From Acanthaster planci (Eukaryota > Echinodermata > Asteroidea > Valvatida > Acanthasteridae), in NCBI RefSeq assembly GCF_001949145.1, contig NW_019091355.1, positions 4,787,842-4,851,841 of the forward strand: a stretch of DNA of 64,000 bases, given 5' to 3'. This document shows positions 10,889 to 24,175 of this stretch, in pieces. A program made the translations under genes and the position numbers. The notes under the pieces were generated by a model. It saw only the letters and a list, made by a program, of their open reading frames with translations, ran no database searches and was not told the DNA's origin. How positions within the stretch are numbered: position 1 is the stretch's first letter; each line of letters opens with the position of its first letter.

Positions 10889-13559
10889 AACCCTCTATAA
10901 CCATACCAGAAGATGCTCTAAATGTAGACATTCTTTTTTCCCTTCTTTTTAATCCCAAACTTTTGTGAAATAAGCCAAAACTTGAGTATCCAACAGTGTA
11001 CTGTACATGTCTTTGTACTGTCCACAATGAGCAAACTTCCCTCTGAGATAGTGTCTGCAACTTTTAATAGAATCAACATGTAAACATCACGCATTCACCA
11101 AGCTTCAAACAGCTATACTGGTACCAGTAAATTTGTAATAACCCAAATAAGAGCAAGAAACAAAGACCCGGTCTTTCCAAGTCAGGCTTGAACACAGATC
11201 TACGTGCACATGTCAAGCTTTTCCTGAAGTGTGCAAACACTGGCCGCTGATACTTCCTGAATTACTTCCTCCAAATAGATTCCCTATGGACATCGGTTAA
11301 GTCAGCGGTGTTGGTAAACTGAAGTTGGTAACAGGAATACCCATTTGTCTTGGCTTTTTCTTAATACCAAAACCACTCCACCGACAAGCTTAGTTACTGT
11401 AAACTCAGGAACCCTTTCACTCGCCAAAGATGTTCATGTATTGTTAAACTCGGTCACTTATACATTATAAAGTTCTGTGCCACTAAAATTTAAGACTTCA
11501 CCTGATTTTGGCCACACATTTACATGTACCATTACTCTGTAATTTCAAGAAAACAACTGCTCTGCTAACGTTTAACAATACACCGGCAGTTACATGTATG
11601 TTGTACATTGGTGATATATGTACCCTTGTGCACATGTACACGTTTCAACTTACATGAAATTATAGTAAGTGTGATACACAGGCCCTTTAAAATCTCAATG
11701 TTTTGGAAGAGTGGCTTGTGTGTCATGCTCTTGGAATTCCACTAGGCAGAGGAGATAGGCTAAACACCTCCATCTGCAAGATCAGGGAGCCAAGTTCCCA
11801 GCGGATCTTGTGATGGATTCTCAAGACATTGGAATGTCAGTTATCTGCAGCAAGCCTCACCACCAAAACATGCGGTCCATGTTTACGGTAGCGATACAAA
11901 AACATGTGGGCCTACAGACAGCATGCAACCCTAATAACATTCCCGCTGTACTTATGAAATCATTTTTTCCCCCTCTGAGGCAGGGTGTCAATTGTGATGG
12001 TTGACTGCCAGGAATCTGTCTGAATAGCAGACTGAAATGTGTCGAGGGCGGGGAGGGGGAGAGGTACATTGCTCTTGATAGTAGGGTACCGGTAATGTAC
12101 AGGAGGAGTTAGGCAGAGCTAGCGTCCTAGCTATGGTGCATTACAGTGTTGTGCAGGGAGGGATATAAATTTCTGCTTCCTGGAGTTACTCATCAAAACT
12201 GTATGTTATAAAATGAGGGAGCTGCATTGCCACAGCCTCTGTATTTGTTTGGTGATTTATTGTTGATGTTGGTGCAAATTTCTGAGAAACGTTTGGACTA
12301 GTGTGCTGGTTTGTGCCAATTTGAAAGGGGGCGGGGATTAATCATCAATGCCACTAGTCTCTCCTCCCACCCCATCCTGCCCCACCCCCAAAGAATGGAC
12401 CGGGTATTTTAGCTTAACTTACTGAACTGTTGCACTGAGATATGGCTCAATTTACAAAAAAAAAATTGAATAAAATTCTGAAAATTTATCAAATCCCATG
12501 AAATAAGTCTATCCTGACATCTTGGTTTTTGAAGCCGGAGCCCATATGATTTGCCCCTTTTGAACGCGGTCATTGTATCCAGACAAGATGGCCAGTCTCG
12601 CCTTTGGTCAACAGTTCGAGTTCTTCACAATTTGTTTGATTCTCCAGTTAAAGTCCTTACCCCTACCCCAATTCCATGAAAGAAACAATCAACTGTACTC
12701 CCACCCACCCCCAGGAAAATCCCTACCCCTGGGGTTTACCTCTTATGTTACATGCCTCTCCTCCAAAAAAAAACCAAATCACCAAACCCCATCATAGGGT
12801 CTAGGTGGAGGTACAATCCATACCAGTGCCTAGTTCAGAGGAAACCTTGAGAAACCAATTCCCAGAACAAAACCCAGACAGAATGCTCCAAGGATCACAG
12901 CTGTGGCTTTTAGCAGTTACTGGCACAACACAGCAACAACAGACAATTATCTGGAGGATTTTTTTCCTCAATGGTGTCATCGTGGTGTCATCAACATCCG
13001 GCCTTGGGCATTCAGTATTGCTCCAGACATTAAACCATTCTCCAGGTTGTTTTTTTTCTTCTGGTCCACTGGTTGAATTCATGAATTGGAAGCCCAGGGC
13101 TATGTCTGAAGTGGGTATAACTCCAACAGGTGTGCTCACCTGTCAGAGAATGATTTTTTTAATCTGTGATGCTGATTGTGAAGAAATCACGTTGAAGATT
13201 TCGCTTCTATTTCTCTGTTTCCTTCTTGTCCTGTTATGAAAAATTTTATCGCGTACATTTCACAGGAAATGGGACTGGTTAGAATTAAATTTGAATTTCT
13301 ATTGATTTTTTTTAAATGGGGGGTCTGGATTAAATTTTGATTCTTCAGGTTATACAGGTTGCAACTGATTTTCTTTTTATCTTTATTTCAATTTCTGAAA
13401 AATGCAATGTATTGTTTTACCACTTGGTAACTGTGAGTAATAAAATCTGATAATGACAAGATGTTTTTCACTGATTTTCATTATGCGGCCCTGTCATTTC
13501 ATTTACAAAGTTGGCATATGAAACCAGATCCATTTCGTTTCTCAATCTCCACCGACACT
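10889..13559. other. Non-coding, no gene recognised
   Basis: Contains TACATG tracts (about 11005, 11520, 11590-11640), polypurine and C-rich runs (12330-12410, 12655-12735), and overlapping 112- and 144-codon frames on opposite strands at 12801-13239. These frames lack recognisable motifs. A CAAGATGGCC word lies at about 12584. I see no reliable gene. Confidence 0.5.
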
Positions 13560-13800
13560 ATGTCATCTGATATTCGTATCACAGACAGATGCTGCTTAGT
13601 TCGCGTCCTCATCGAGAGCGCACACCAGACGCTCTGCGCCTGCTCAGGGGACAGCATGGCGTGTACACCTCATCAGAGGAGAGATGGTTTCTGCACTATT
13701 GCATTCCGCATCACCTGTCGTCTTCACAGACAGCTTGCGGTTCTGTGCTGCACAGCAGCCAGGGAAGTTTTTGGCGGGCTCCTTGCCCGCCACAACATTT
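13560..13800. promoter_or_regulatory. CpG- and GC-rich patch with a GGCGGGC hairpin
   Basis: CpG dinucleotides are dense here (around sixteen from 13490 to 13810) compared with the neighbouring sequence. A perfect 8-bp stem TGGCGGGC / GCCCGCCA with a 5-nt loop lies at 13772-13792. The left arm, read as TTTTTGGCGGGC, resembles an E2F-type site. Two overlapping plus-strand frames (127 and 74 codons) run through the patch but resemble no protein I know. It could be a promoter-proximal segment, an unrecognised exon or a fossil CpG-rich repeat. Assignment is tentative. Confidence 0.25.
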
Positions 13801-14614
13801 TATTGTGGCCTAACCCTTCTCCGAATGAGCCAAGCTACATGTAACAATGACTGAAATTAATCAGAAGTATCAAAATTTGAATCAACATTCAACAAAAATT
13901 CATCCCACTGTCAACTTGATCCCGCAATATTCTGGGTTACACATGCTCTTGTTGTTCTCATGAAGACCATATTAAAATTAAAAACCAAAGAAATTATTTT
14001 TAAAAGCCTAATCTACTCTGGGGTTTTTTGTTTTTTGAATTTTTTTTTTAGATATTTCTCAAGGTATATAGACATTATCTTATTTTACACGGTCTGACCT
14101 TTTCAGGGAGAGAGGGCAACAGATAAGACGTTTTCAAGCAGATGCTTCGTTGGCCCCACAAGTATACATGTGGGTATTAATGATGTACATGTACATACAC
14201 ATGTACTGTGGCATACATGTGTACATGTACAAATGCTGGTTAATATACATTGTATAGGCGTGCCAGTGCCTGTACATCCATACATGTACTTTGTAAGTAT
14301 GAAGCATTTTTGTAAGAATATTTTCAGGAAATAATTTCCATGAAGTCAAAACATGGATGTTACTTGTATTTCCAAGAAATCTGGACACAACGGAGCACTA
14401 TACATGACTATTTATGCAAAGGACTGCACACAGAAATTTTCAAAGAGGCAATGGGCTCCATGACTGTTTTTCTAAGGCGATCAAGTTTCTGACGGGAAAT
14501 CTCTCCAAACGGTTGTCTATCCTCCAAACATTGAGAAAATGAAAGAAGAGAGAAAGAAGCTTTGATTTCATGGGTGCTTTCAACACACTGCCTATATTTT
14601 CTGATTTGCTCCAC
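13801..14614. other. Non-coding with a TACATG cluster
   Basis: AT-rich with T runs near 14041. A dense run of TACATG/CATGTA words occurs at 14160-14290 and gives rise to Met/Tyr/Thr/Cys-rich pseudo-frames on the minus strand. No gene is seen. Confidence 0.55.
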
Positions 14615-14798
14615 AGACAAATCCAAAGAGCCAGCGCACTCATGCGCATGTCTAAATTTGAGCGCAAGCGTTCACTTTGGCAAGTCAAGACGCTCTATTG
14701 GTCGGTGAGGAATGTACATGTAACGCGAATGTATCACCTGCACGCGGACAGGAATGGCCCTGCAGTAAGGCTTCTGATTCTTTTCGCTGGATTTGTCT
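14615..14798 (-). repeat. CpG-rich dispersed repeat, copy A
   Basis: The ends carry an 11-bp inverted repeat, AGACAAATCCA (14615-14625) / TGGATTTGTCT (14788-14798). Read on the minus strand, the body aligns with 44604-44810 through landmarks in the same order: GAAGCC(A)TTACTG, CGCG(CA)TTACATGTACA, CTCxCCGACCAA(T/C)AGAG, TTTGAGxGCG or its equivalent, and GGATTWGTCTRT at the end. Both copies are strongly CpG-rich compared with their flanks. The two copies lie in opposite orientations. The family is likely a SINE-like or MITE-like element. I cannot name it. Confidence 0.6.
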
Positions 14799-17700
14799 AT
14801 AATGGGTACATGTAGTTTGATTTTTGTCTGTGGCAACTTATTTACTGATCTACCAACACAAACATCCCAAAGCTATCCATAAAGAAAACCCCTCCCTGGG
14901 TCCTCTCAGCACAGGCGAGGTCATCCCACTTTTATCCTCTTAACTCTCTGTCCCCCCCCCACAGCGTACTCCATAGAATCCACCTGTTCGAGCATGAAAT
15001 CTCCATTAGGTGATGCTTCGCATGTCAATGTACTGACTGGACAAAAAAATTATGCCCTGGCGAGTTGACAAGCAGGAAAGTGCTGGAAAACGTGACAGTT
15101 CTCAGTGTGCTCAGGCTTCATCAAGTTAGTGTTGCAAATCCAACAGAAGGGGAACAGCTGACTTCCGTAATACATGTACTTCTTAACTATTTGTTAAAAA
15201 AGAATTTACGCTTGTCAAGATACTTATCAAATTATACTGAAATTAGTCTTAAGTTAGCTAATGTCTCTTGTAGTGCTTGAATACCCTTGTGTAAATGGTT
15301 ATTAACAGTCCCCATGGAAACCATTAACATTTACAAACATGTATTTTTAAAAGCAGGGATCTCTGTGCAACTGAACATAATTCTTTTGTGATTAACTTTT
15401 CAAGGTTTATGCAGGAAGTATTGTATAGGTACCTTGTTGAAAGTTTGTTTTTTTCTTAATTAAATAAGGAAAAGAAAATCCCATGTATGGCTGTATGTAC
15501 ATGTACTTATCATGAGAGAGTAGAAACATCTGGCCGGTAAAACTGGTAGAGCAACAATAGATTCTTTAAAAATAGCTCATGAACAACAAATATGATAAAA
15601 CGTGATCCAATTTTAACGCAAAAAAAATAACAAGGAGGGGCAAAATCTGCCCTGTTAACATTTTTCCCAATATTGTACATGCAGCAGTGCATTTTTCATA
15701 TAGATACTGAGTCTTCAGGAGTTTTTTCAGTAATATCTTGTGGTCATTTTAACACCGAGCCGGTGAGAACTTGACAGACAGGTACCCATTACCATTCTCA
15801 CCCAGTGGCCATTTTTCAGAGACAGGTCAGAAAAAAAAGAATACATTTTCCAATGATGTGCTTGATGCTCGCATGCAGGCCAAACACGTGGCATTGATCT
15901 TCCAATGGCCATAACAAATTCGTAAGTCAGACTCAGGTGAAACTTCGCAATTGCACTGATAGTCAGTGTTCGTACAAGCATGCCAAGTTTTACAAAGATC
16001 GGGTATAAGACGGCTGAGTTCTTGGGGTGGGAGGAAGGAACCCGCCCTTCCCAGCTGTTAGATCTTTTAGAGAGGCTGAAAGACGCTCTTTTAGGGTTTT
16101 TAACCTACCACAAGCTGAAGCTGCCCTCTCATCAGATGAACGATGGTACATGTACATGTATGTATATGAGCGTGTATACTTACAGTGCCGCAATAATGGC
16201 AGACACATCATATGAACTCAAAGTATTCCTGCAAAAGCTCAGGCCGTTTGGTTAAAGAGTGTCCTCTCTCGTTCATACACAACATCCAATGCAACAAATA
16301 CAATCCGGGCGTGGCTACTGTCACTTGACTGACGGTATTCACTCTTAATGCAGGTACATGTACCGTAGCTGGGCCGCCAACAAAGTCATCATAAGAGCTA
16401 GACACCATAAACCCAAACACTAATCCTACATTTCTATTTATGTTGCTGTATTCCACATCAAAGCACTCTAAACATGTACAAAGGCCACCTCTGTTGCCTG
16501 CAGCATTTAACTGAAAATGTTTTGTAATTCCCCAGCTACATGTGCCTAACGGCAACAAATATTTAGCTTTGTGAGAGTAAACTCCTAGATTCATTCAAAT
16601 CCAACAGAAAGCTTTGGAAGATTGTCAAGGGCTGAGGAGAGAAAAACCTGACCACTATTACTTTCCATGGAAACTGATTACCCTTGAAAGTGTAGTTGCA
16701 ATAACAAATCAGCCCAGCTATTTTCTGCAAAGGGGAGTATTTTGGCTCTTAGGAAGAATGCCAGGAGGATTTGTTTAACATGAGAAAATAATTCTTGTTT
16801 GGGGGATGAAGTTTGTGCGAGACAAGAAAACATGTCTTTAAGCCGGAATTTGTCTCACTTAAGGAAAACCATTTTGACAATGCTTATAATGAGGAGGGTG
16901 CAACTAGATGGGAGAATCAACGGGAAGGATGGACGGTTGAACACTCCTTGGCCCAAATATCTGAGTATAGACTGAAATTACAAGCTACACAGGATACACT
17001 CAACTGGTAACCTGCATCTACCAACCTTACAATGTAACATTCAATACAATGATCCAATTACGTTTATTTCTCAAAACTGTGATTTACATGTACCTTACGG
17101 ATGTTCTCAGAATCAAAGTCAAACTCTTCCATCTGCACGAGGGGAGAGGTGGTCATTGTGCTTGCTCACTTGTCCGAACTGGGAGACGGTGATGACAACT
17201 AAAAATGATAAATCCAGGCGGAACTAATCCCTGTGATCCACGGGGGAATCCACACGGCATCCACAGGTTGTGCAAATTGACAGGAATTCAACAAATGGTG
17301 TGCATCCACTGAAAGTTCATGTCCATTGGAGAAGGAAAAAAGAGAGATTCACCACAAAATGCTCAAAGGGCCAAACCATGCTATGTGATGCCGCTCCAAA
17401 CGAGATGTACAGTAGGCTGAGACACCCACCACGAGATTCCCCCGGAATGCTGCCTTTCATCCACTGGAAAAATGACAAATTATTCATTCATCCACTGCAA
17501 AAGCAAAATCACAATATGTGAGTAAACAAAAATCTGCAGCACCTGTCCGATACTGCCAGTTCAGCCCAGACGTCTTGTGGGGAAAGGAAAAGACAGCAGG
17601 GACAGAAGCTGAAACTGATGGCAAGGACTCAATTATGGCAACGATGCCGGCTCGAGCTGACTGCTCGTGTGCCCTACACGTGTGTGCGGAGGAGAGGAGG

Positions 17701-18556
17701 GTTACCAACGATGATTCTCTCGTCAGTGAGAACGACGGGCGAGATGCCCGAATGGCGAGCACACTGTATCATCAGCCACTCCCCATTAAACTGCAGTTCT
17801 GCATGTGCATCATATAGGTGTATACAGACAGCCGGTACATATGCATGTACTCATACACACACACACACACACACAATCTGCACGCATTACGTCCATCCAG
17901 GCAGATATGCCGGTAATGACATGCGTACTCTGGACCTGCCCACAATCTCTTTCTCTTCAGCCGATCACAACTACTGTACATGTACAGGTACATGTACAGT
18001 ATAATGCAGAGAATCACACCCTGCCTGTATGTACATGCACAGTGACAAACAACACTTGTGCTTTATCTAGCCTAGCTATACTGTAAGTTCCCTTTCTTCC
18101 CCCCTCCACCTGCTAGTGCCTAGCATCATTCTCATGTAAACACCGAAGCCCTGGGAGTCAATCTGGAGGGCCCGGGGACTGGTAACAAAAAAAAAACACC
18201 ACCTTGTCCTTTCTCTCCCAGTACAGCAGTCACTGGCTAATTTACATATTCATGAGAATGTTCCCAGTCGACCAACAGCTGCATGATTTCAAACAGTATA
18301 CCAGGCAAGATATGGGAGGGAGGGGTACCCCCTTACCTGTCCAATCCCTATACACACTCTAGACTATTGTTACTTTACACACCCCCTAGAAGTCCGTAAA
18401 GAATTCCTGAGATTCCGATCAACCAATGACCAACACAAAGGCAGGGAGTTCTCTCCATCCCATATATTGCTTCAAATGTAATATTGGGAGCTGGGGGCTG
18501 ACATCCCCTCCAGCACCTCCATATTGGCTCAGGCCATTATTGTACTATGCTCCCTT
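14799..18556. other. Non-coding, no gene recognised
   Basis: Mostly AT-rich. A 128-codon minus frame (16208-16594) and a 65-codon plus frame (16813-17010) look mildly protein-like but lack splice support and known motifs. A GC- and CpG-richer block at 17100-17790 shows overlapping frames on both strands and may be a conserved non-coding block. TACATG words cluster at 16146-16170 and 17978-18000. Confidence 0.45.
17855..17874. repeat. (AC)10 microsatellite
   Basis: Ten uninterrupted AC units, the longest dinucleotide run I noticed in the window. Confidence 0.95.
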
Positions 18557-18792
18557 GGGCCAATTTCATGGAGCTGCTTATGCGCAAAATTTGCTTAAGT
18601 GCAAAACAGCCTTGCTTAAAAAACACAGGTTACCAGCTCAAACTCTGATTGTCATGCTAATCAAAAGACAGCTATTGATCCAAACACAATATACATCACA
18701 TGGAATTTCGGCTGGTTACCTGATGTATTAAGCAAGGTTTTCTCGCCCTAATAAGCAAATTTTGTGCCTAAGCAGCTCCATGAAATTGGCCC
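18557..18792. mobile_element. Snap-back MITE with ~70-bp inverted ends
   Basis: The left end, GGGCCAATTTCATGGAGCTG, is exactly inverted at the right end (AGCTCCATGAAATTGGCCC). Pairing continues through GCTTA, GCAAAATTTGCTTA, CTTGCTTA and GGTTACCAGC blocks on each side, leaving a short AT-rich centre. No clear target duplication is seen. The sequence closely resembles a family of GGGCCCAATTTCAT-ended non-autonomous elements that I associate with sea star and other invertebrate deuterostome genomes. That identification is from memory. No coding capacity. Confidence 0.8.
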
Positions 18793-20246
18793 CTGTTGGT
18801 ATATTACATTTTATAACAGCTCGGGTTGTCAGGAGTGGAATACATGTATGTTTGGAAGCATTTCTACATCAGCATCACATCAATAGAACAATGTATGCTC
18901 CAGTTGCTTGACACACACCCGACCCCTCTTCGCCTTGTTTACTTTTCTGAACATTATGCTAAGGAGGCACATTCTGGTTGGTGCAGAGAAAATGCCCACT
19001 GACCGTGAAGAATTTCAGATGTTAAAGTTGTGGCTGTTGTCAGCATTTGTAATGCAGTGTACAGTGTACATGTACGTGCGCGCACACAAATTGGTACATG
19101 TAGGTGGGATGGGATCACCCAACGACTGAAGAAAGTGCAACTCAGAACTCACATTTGAGAACTACCATCATAACTTAGAAAATATCTAAAGGCTTTCAGG
19201 ACACTGCTAGAATATGATCATATGCATTCACCTGGCCTCATGATATCTCTAAAGAAGCCAGAAGCCAGGATATGGTGTCCATAATAGACTTAGCCCTGAA
19301 GGCCATATATTACTATAACCTAGCCAAGTCATGATGTCGGGCCTATCCGTATTGGCATAGGCCTATAACATTTGGATTTCATTGACACCTGCATTGTTTT
19401 GTCTTCTACCCAGTTTTCTTTGAACTGTAGTCATTGCAATCTCACACTTCAATCCAATGGAGGACAAAAGCACAACCAATTCCAGTATTTCGGGGTAAAC
19501 TTCATTTCATTTCAATCTGATTCCAACAATATCAGTGGAATCCAAATATTTGGCATACTCTTACATGTACATTTTATCCCAAGTCGCCTTACTTTTGAGA
19601 AACATATACAGGTCAGCAGAGAGAGACGGAAAGCTTTTAAAATAGGGATATTTTGACCCTGCCTTAATATTACCATCAGTAAATGTGGGGGTAAAAAGTT
19701 AAAAACAAAACTAGGTTAATTGAAAAAAGCGCCAACTTCAAGGCATGCACCATGTTACATGTATTATCAGAGGCCAACAATACATGCATACTTGCATGTA
19801 GGGTGTGTCCATACACTTTTATGGTTTTATGGTTTTTATGGTACACTTTTAAGCCGAACATTACATAAATACATGTATATTTCATACAGTTACTTACATG
19901 TACATGTACATGACCAGGTTTGCTTACCAGCCCCCCCCCCACCAGGGAAAAAATAAACTGCCTTTCCAAAGTCTAATGCAGACAATGGTGGGCCAATTTG
20001 CAGGAAACACTTGAAGCTAGGTGAATGGACTGTCTAATGGTGTGTTTGTGTAGTCTTTTGTTTGGCGAAACCTCTACAGTGCACCTGGCAAGATGTTCAA
20101 CTTTGATCCACATCCAACTCCGTTAGATAAATTTGTTTAGGCCACCGCACACCAGACACCAAAGAACCCCAGGACTTTTCAAGGAATACAGCAAAATTTA
20201 GCACATCCGTGTTTTTCGAAAGTTGCAGACACATGCAGACCTGCAC

Positions 20247-20345
20247 GTACATGTACATGTATTTACATGTACATACATGTAAATGTATGGTAACCTAAAA
20301 CTCTACCAAAAATGCATACATGTACACATGTACACATACTGTACT
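20247..20345. repeat. Dense TACATG/CATGTA cluster
   Basis: Repeated, mostly in-register copies of ACATGTACATGT and variants, broken by short unique segments. The hexamer tandem is its own reverse complement in shifted register, so it has no intrinsic strand. Confidence 0.85.
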
Positions 20346-22218
20346 TACATGTATTCAGTCTTTTAAACTGTATTTTCAAACCACCGTCTCATGATACTGC
20401 TAAATTACCGTCATTTTCCAGGAAACTGTTGATATCCACTCCAGCAACAAGATGAAAACATTCCAATAATACAATAATTCCCTTTGAGAACTTTCCCTTT
20501 GGTGACACAACATTTCCCTCCAATTTTTCAAGAGAAACTGTTTACTTTCTCTTGCGGCAGATATTTCAATTACGAGTGCAAAAATGTTGTAGTTACTAAC
20601 AATCCCACATATCCCATCAAATTTTGACCACCTGCAAGAATTTCTGCAGAAACCCTGTCAAAAACAGTTCCCACATTTTGCCGGTTATTTCCTTTGTATT
20701 TTTGTCCCTGCGACACCCATGAATTGACTCTTGATCATACACAGCAACTGTTTTTTTCCTCAGTCCATTCCACCCTTGCATTCTGAGATCTCAAGGGAAT
20801 GACAATTTTTATCAGCTTGATGCATTGTACTAAAACGTCCTCAATATACATGCTAAAATTGCCAAGAAGTAGGGCATACATGTACATGCATGCAGTGCAC
20901 TAATGCAAGCCCCACTGAAAACAGTGTAAAATCAACCCAAAGTCCACCGCTCAATATTATGCAAGCCAAAATTAAAACAATTTAGCAAAATATTGTCTTG
21001 TCCTTTCAAAATCTTTCCCATTCTTTTCAAATTTGGTAGGTTTGCAAATTACATATTCACACTCTGAAACAAACTCCATCCCCTTCCCAGGCAGTCATTT
21101 TTCCAAATGACAAGTCCTAGGCTATTTTCTTGGGAACTTACATGAACATGTACGACCATTTCTCAACCTTAAATTTATCAACTCTACCCTCAGATGAAAG
21201 CCCTTAAAAACTAGGGAGTTGGTCCCTGCTTGTATTTAGAGAACTAGTTTGATTCTACTCAGATAATCATTCATGTTAACCATTATTTTAATTATTCACA
21301 TTAACCATCAGATGCTGTCGTCATTGCTTGAAGGAGAGTATTAAAGAAATGCCAGTACACTGCAGCAAAGAGTTTCATGCTCATTTAGTATTCACACAGT
21401 TCGACCATTTTGGGGGCCAATCTCCTCTTTGTTTTTTCAAAGAAACTGTGAGGGGGTTATGCTAATGAGTTCCACAGAAATTATCACTAGTGCATCAGTT
21501 ACCGGTAGAGTACTGCACCCAGATGTACATGTACAGGTAAGTGTACCATATGTACACACATCATGTACATCTATATGTAAATTCATATATCCATCCATCA
21601 AGCATTTCACCAGCGTGAGTCTTCCTCAACTCGCGGAAGAAAAACAGGGGAGTGGCACAAGTACACCATGACCATGTACATGTACAGCGTACACATAAGC
21701 TGCATCTTTGAAAGCGGCACTGCACACATGTACATGTACACATGCATAATGGATCAGACAATGCAATCAGCATTTGTAACACACAGGCTGTGCAAAAACA
21801 TGTACTGTACAGTATGCATCCAACAAATCTTGTTCTGGCAATGCAGAATGGTATGTACATGTACGTACATGTACCAAATATGCTACGAAGCTAGTGAAAC
21901 CCACATGTACATGTACACGTAAGATAAGTCTTGCATGCTGTATGCAAACAGTACTGTGTGTAGGGAAAGAAACTCATTTTACCAGTGGATACTTTGCTAT
22001 AGCACAGAGTTACAAACCCATAGCTCTATGGTTATAGTATGTACACAAGTACCGATACATGTACATGTATGGTAAATATTGTAAGGCTATTTCCAGAACA
22101 CCAACAATTTAGAAAGTAAAAAATCAAGACATGTATTATACATGTACAACACAAGTCGGAAATTAAAGCAAAAGGGTTTTTTTTTCTGAAAAACAAAAAG
22201 CCAGCTGCTCGTTCTTCT

Positions 22219-22233
22219 GGTTGCCAGGCAACC
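22219..22233. promoter_or_regulatory. Perfect symmetric X-box (RFX site)
   Basis: GGTTGCCAGGCAACC is a perfect 15-bp palindrome around a central A. The inner GTTGCC-A-GGCAAC matches the RFX consensus GTNRCC(N0-3)RGYAAC at every position. RFX factors bind X-boxes in promoters of ciliary genes in animals. No transcription start or coding exon is visible nearby, so this is a sequence match only. Confidence 0.4.
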
Positions 22234-24119
22234 AGCTCACTACTGTGATTAGTATGCAGAGCGTGGTACCGCCAACTTTGTGACTGCAAATGAAGTCGGG
22301 ACTGCATGATAGTGATGATTTCTGCTCGATTCCGGGCAGAATTCGAGTGAATTTTTAACCCTGGAAGCATGGTAGAGCTCTGTCTTTTATCAGGGTTGAC
22401 GTAGGGTCTGCTGATTGCAGACATGTTGGAGGCAAGAATGATGGGCAGACACTTCAGTTTTTACTTGGCCAAAACAAATGACAGGAAAAGAGGCAATCAT
22501 GAATTTACCACCTTGATTGGTTCATCTCCTCTCTGATTCTAATGCACCCACCCACACAATTCAACATTTTTCCCCCGCATAGTTTTCTGAATGTGTTTAT
22601 CCAACCTCTGTAGACAGTTAAATCCTCTTACCTTGAACTGTAATAATCAGTTTGGAGATTCGTTAAGAGCATTAAATTGTGAAATGTCCAGCAAATACCG
22701 GTATGTTTAATGCTCACATGAAAATGTATTTTGGGATTAACAGGCATGATATGTAACCCTGAAAGCAACATAGGAAACAGTTCTCTGGAGACCCTCAAAG
22801 TGTAATGACTGCAGTACAAAATGTTGAAAATGGACGGAATATATGCACTACATGTAGGTAATGAAAGAACAAAAACCCAAAACCCTGTTACAATGGAAAT
22901 AAATATGGCTGAATAATAAATCTTACATGTATGTACAGCTCGAGCATGTACCGTACTGGTACATGTATACGTGATAAAATAAAAGAGAAAAACGTAACCA
23001 TAAATGGCAGAATACTTATAAAAATGAACATCAAACTGTTTAATTTCCCCTATTTCTTTCTGCAATGTAAACGTAAATTTATACAACCAATTTCTGGGAG
23101 TGAGAGTATTGATTCACACGCATTGGCCTGCATATACAGACCTGTGTCCTTCCCTCAAACCCTCCAATGTGGCCCCAATTTCCCTGCATAATTACACCCG
23201 CAGCAATGCCAGACCTCTTTGCATGTAGCAGTTGATGTGGCGCAGACGTGTGACGTGCAACATCACTGCTGGGACATGGACTCAAGCCAGTCACAAGGCT
23301 GATATGATAATTCGGTCTGCTCATTTGTCATCCAGAGCATCTCCCTATGGCCCCATCCCCACCCCAACCCCACACAGAGTCTAGTCAATTCGGTGAGACT
23401 TGAATAACACTCTAAAGGCAGTTTAGTTTCCAAACAAAACTTAATTCATTCTACTAATCTAAAAGAAAACTTCTCATTTCCATTTTATAGGTGACCAGAT
23501 CCTGCAAAGAGCATGTTATGGCCATTTACTCAGTAATTTTGACCTACATGTATCATTCAAATTTGGCATACTGACGAAAATAAAGATTATGTGGGTAAAA
23601 ATCTGAAGGGATCCTGTTGACTATGCAAGATTCTTTCAAAGGCCACTCACTCAAGACGTGGCTTAGGCAACATACCGGTACAAGTCAAGTTGTTAGGTTG
23701 GGTAAAATGATCACAATTTACAAGTTTTTGTTAAACTGATTTTGTGAACTTCCACATCTCTGTGTAAATATCTACAACAAATGAATAGGAAAAATTTACA
23801 AAATGTAACTTGAACGGGTTTCCAAACACGGTCACAAACTCTGTCAAGATTATTGGTGCCACTGCCTTAAATACGGCTCTATGCCATAAGTCTTCATTAT
23901 TATTAAAAATAATTCTGCACATGTATTTCTAGCATTCAATCCTGCAAGATAATGAAACTGTTACCGATACACAAGGTTGAAACAGATGACATTTTATTCC
24001 AGTGAAGACAAGTTCTTCACTGAGTTACCAAAGAATGAAAAGATCATTAAATCTAAAATTTACCCAAACCACACTTTTACCCCCCAAAAATGAATAGTGT
24101 CAACTGCCGGCCAACGGGT

Positions 24120-24175
24120 ACATGTACATGTATGGATGTACATGTACATGTATGGATGTATGTACATGTATATCA
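24120..24175. repeat. 20-bp tandem duplication of TACATG type
   Basis: Two perfect copies of ACATGTACATGTATGGATGT (24120-24139 and 24140-24159), followed by a partial copy. It shows how the hexamer tracts expand into higher-order units. Confidence 0.9.

Larger units (their letters stand above)
18793..24119. other. Non-coding, TACATG-rich
   Basis: A long gene-free stretch. TACATG clusters occur at 19860-19915, 20247-20345, 21520-21570, 21670-21740, 21850-21915 and 22055-22070. These generate repetitive Met-Tyr-Thr-Cys frames that are not genes. The 152-codon minus frame at 22628-23086 is hydrophobic and AT-driven. No exon is recognised. Confidence 0.55.

Noticed and set aside
12801-13239. 144-codon plus and 112-codon minus frames
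   Set aside because: Mutually antisense. The plus frame ends in a T-rich hydrophobic tail (low-complexity DNA). No family recognised.
16027-16215. Possible exon around 16010-16140 (both strands open)
   Set aside because: Balanced composition, but no consistent acceptor/donor pair and no homologue recognised.
22628-23086. 152-codon minus-strand hydrophobic frame
   Set aside because: Phe/Tyr/Ile-rich as expected from AT-rich DNA. No pattern of discrete membrane helices and no known family.
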